Assembly (NCBI RefSeq): GCF_907164915.1
Contig: NC_061869.1
Location: 44,203,771-44,267,770 of the forward strand
Source: Impatiens glandulifera
Lineage: Eukaryota; Streptophyta; Magnoliopsida; Ericales; Balsaminaceae
DNA length: 64,000 nt
Reading direction: 5' to 3'
Below, one piece after another: positions 63,598 through 64,000 of this stretch. Under the pieces are notes generated by a model, which was given only the letters and a program-made list of their open reading frames with translations, did no database searches and was not told where the DNA came from. Within the stretch, counting starts at the first letter, position 1; each line of letters begins with the position of its first letter. A program made the position numbers and the translations under genes.

Positions 63598-64000
63598 TGT
63601 TTGATGATTTGCTTCACAGAGCATTGAGGAGTATTTATAGTAGGGTTATGTCGGTTGAGGAGGTGTAATTCAGGTCGAAATTACCCTCCATTAAACTTAT
63701 CTTCAAAGTTTTATCCAGTTCACTGACAGCCTTATCTATGACAGGATAAGACTTTTGGATAAGGGGATTTCGTAGGCAATGATAAGGGGAGCACCTGTCC
63801 GAAAAAATCAGTAGATTTGATTGTTTGTGGAGGAAGCTAGAGCTTCTAGAAGAAACGCGCTAGTGACGATCGTGAATCCGGCGACCCCTGCGTTCGATTA
63901 GAGACGACGAGTGAAACGATGCCGTTTCGGGTGACAGAATGCCAGGTTCCGTTCGCGGTCAGCTCGTTTGACTAACGAAGTTAATCCATACTGTTAGTTG
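63598..64000 (+). repeat. ~400-bp direct repeat, copy B (runs off window end)
   Basis: Collinear with 62110-62510, ending at CTGTTAGTTG at the window edge. Confidence 0.85.

Overview
The window is nuclear DNA of a flowering plant, probably a eudicot; the species cannot be named from the sequence. The evidence is intron-rich genes with GT-AG splice sites, AAACCCTAA telo-boxes, an 18.5-kb plant-type satellite, and layered transposable elements (Copia, Gypsy-like, CACTA, Mutator-like, hAT, Tourist, SINE).

Layout. 1-18504 is one AT-rich tandem satellite with a monomer of about 82 bp and kilobase-scale internal duplications; it has no genes. 18505-22841 is a decayed CACTA (En/Spm) element on the minus strand, with a TNP2 N-terminal remnant, a coiled-coil gene remnant and a 153-bp tandem array. 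It abuts an internally deleted Copia-type LTR element (22848-25578, AAATT target duplication, tRNA-Met-type primer site). 25584-33700 holds repeats only: a Gypsy-like LTR-type region, a hAT-like element, a tandem set of tRNA-like (SINE) units, a MITE and an inverted pair of SINEs.

Two host genes are supported, both on the minus strand. The first (39205 to 33701, 7 coding exons, 429 aa) is a PLP-dependent enzyme of the D-cysteine desulfhydrase / ACC-deaminase family. The second (50323 to 46363, 7 coding exons, 178 aa) is cytosolic ribosomal protein L17 (uL22). Its start codon is the last codon of exon 1, and its promoter has telo-box and site II motifs. Its largest intron carries eight tandem ~218-bp units with a conserved, foldable ~138-nt core, a candidate H/ACA-type snoRNA cluster. 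Between the genes (about 39430-45000) lies a Mutator-like region with a FAR1-domain pseudogene and inverted subterminal repeats, broken by a decayed Copia element whose reverse transcriptase core is deleted.

50500-64000 is a transposon nest. It has a 989-bp hAT element with a perfect 8-bp target duplication, then a Gypsy-like LTR-type region interrupted by a solo Copia-type LTR (56041-62054). That LTR contains a 4158-bp CACTA element (57615-61772, CGC duplication), which in turn contains a 1586-bp Mutator-like inverted-repeat element (59059-60644, 9-bp duplication). Related LTR and Gypsy-like pieces continue to the window end.

The two genes do not form a functional unit; the rest is repeat biology. 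Exon boundaries were derived by hand from reading frame, splice consensus and remembered family sequence, not by alignment to transcripts.
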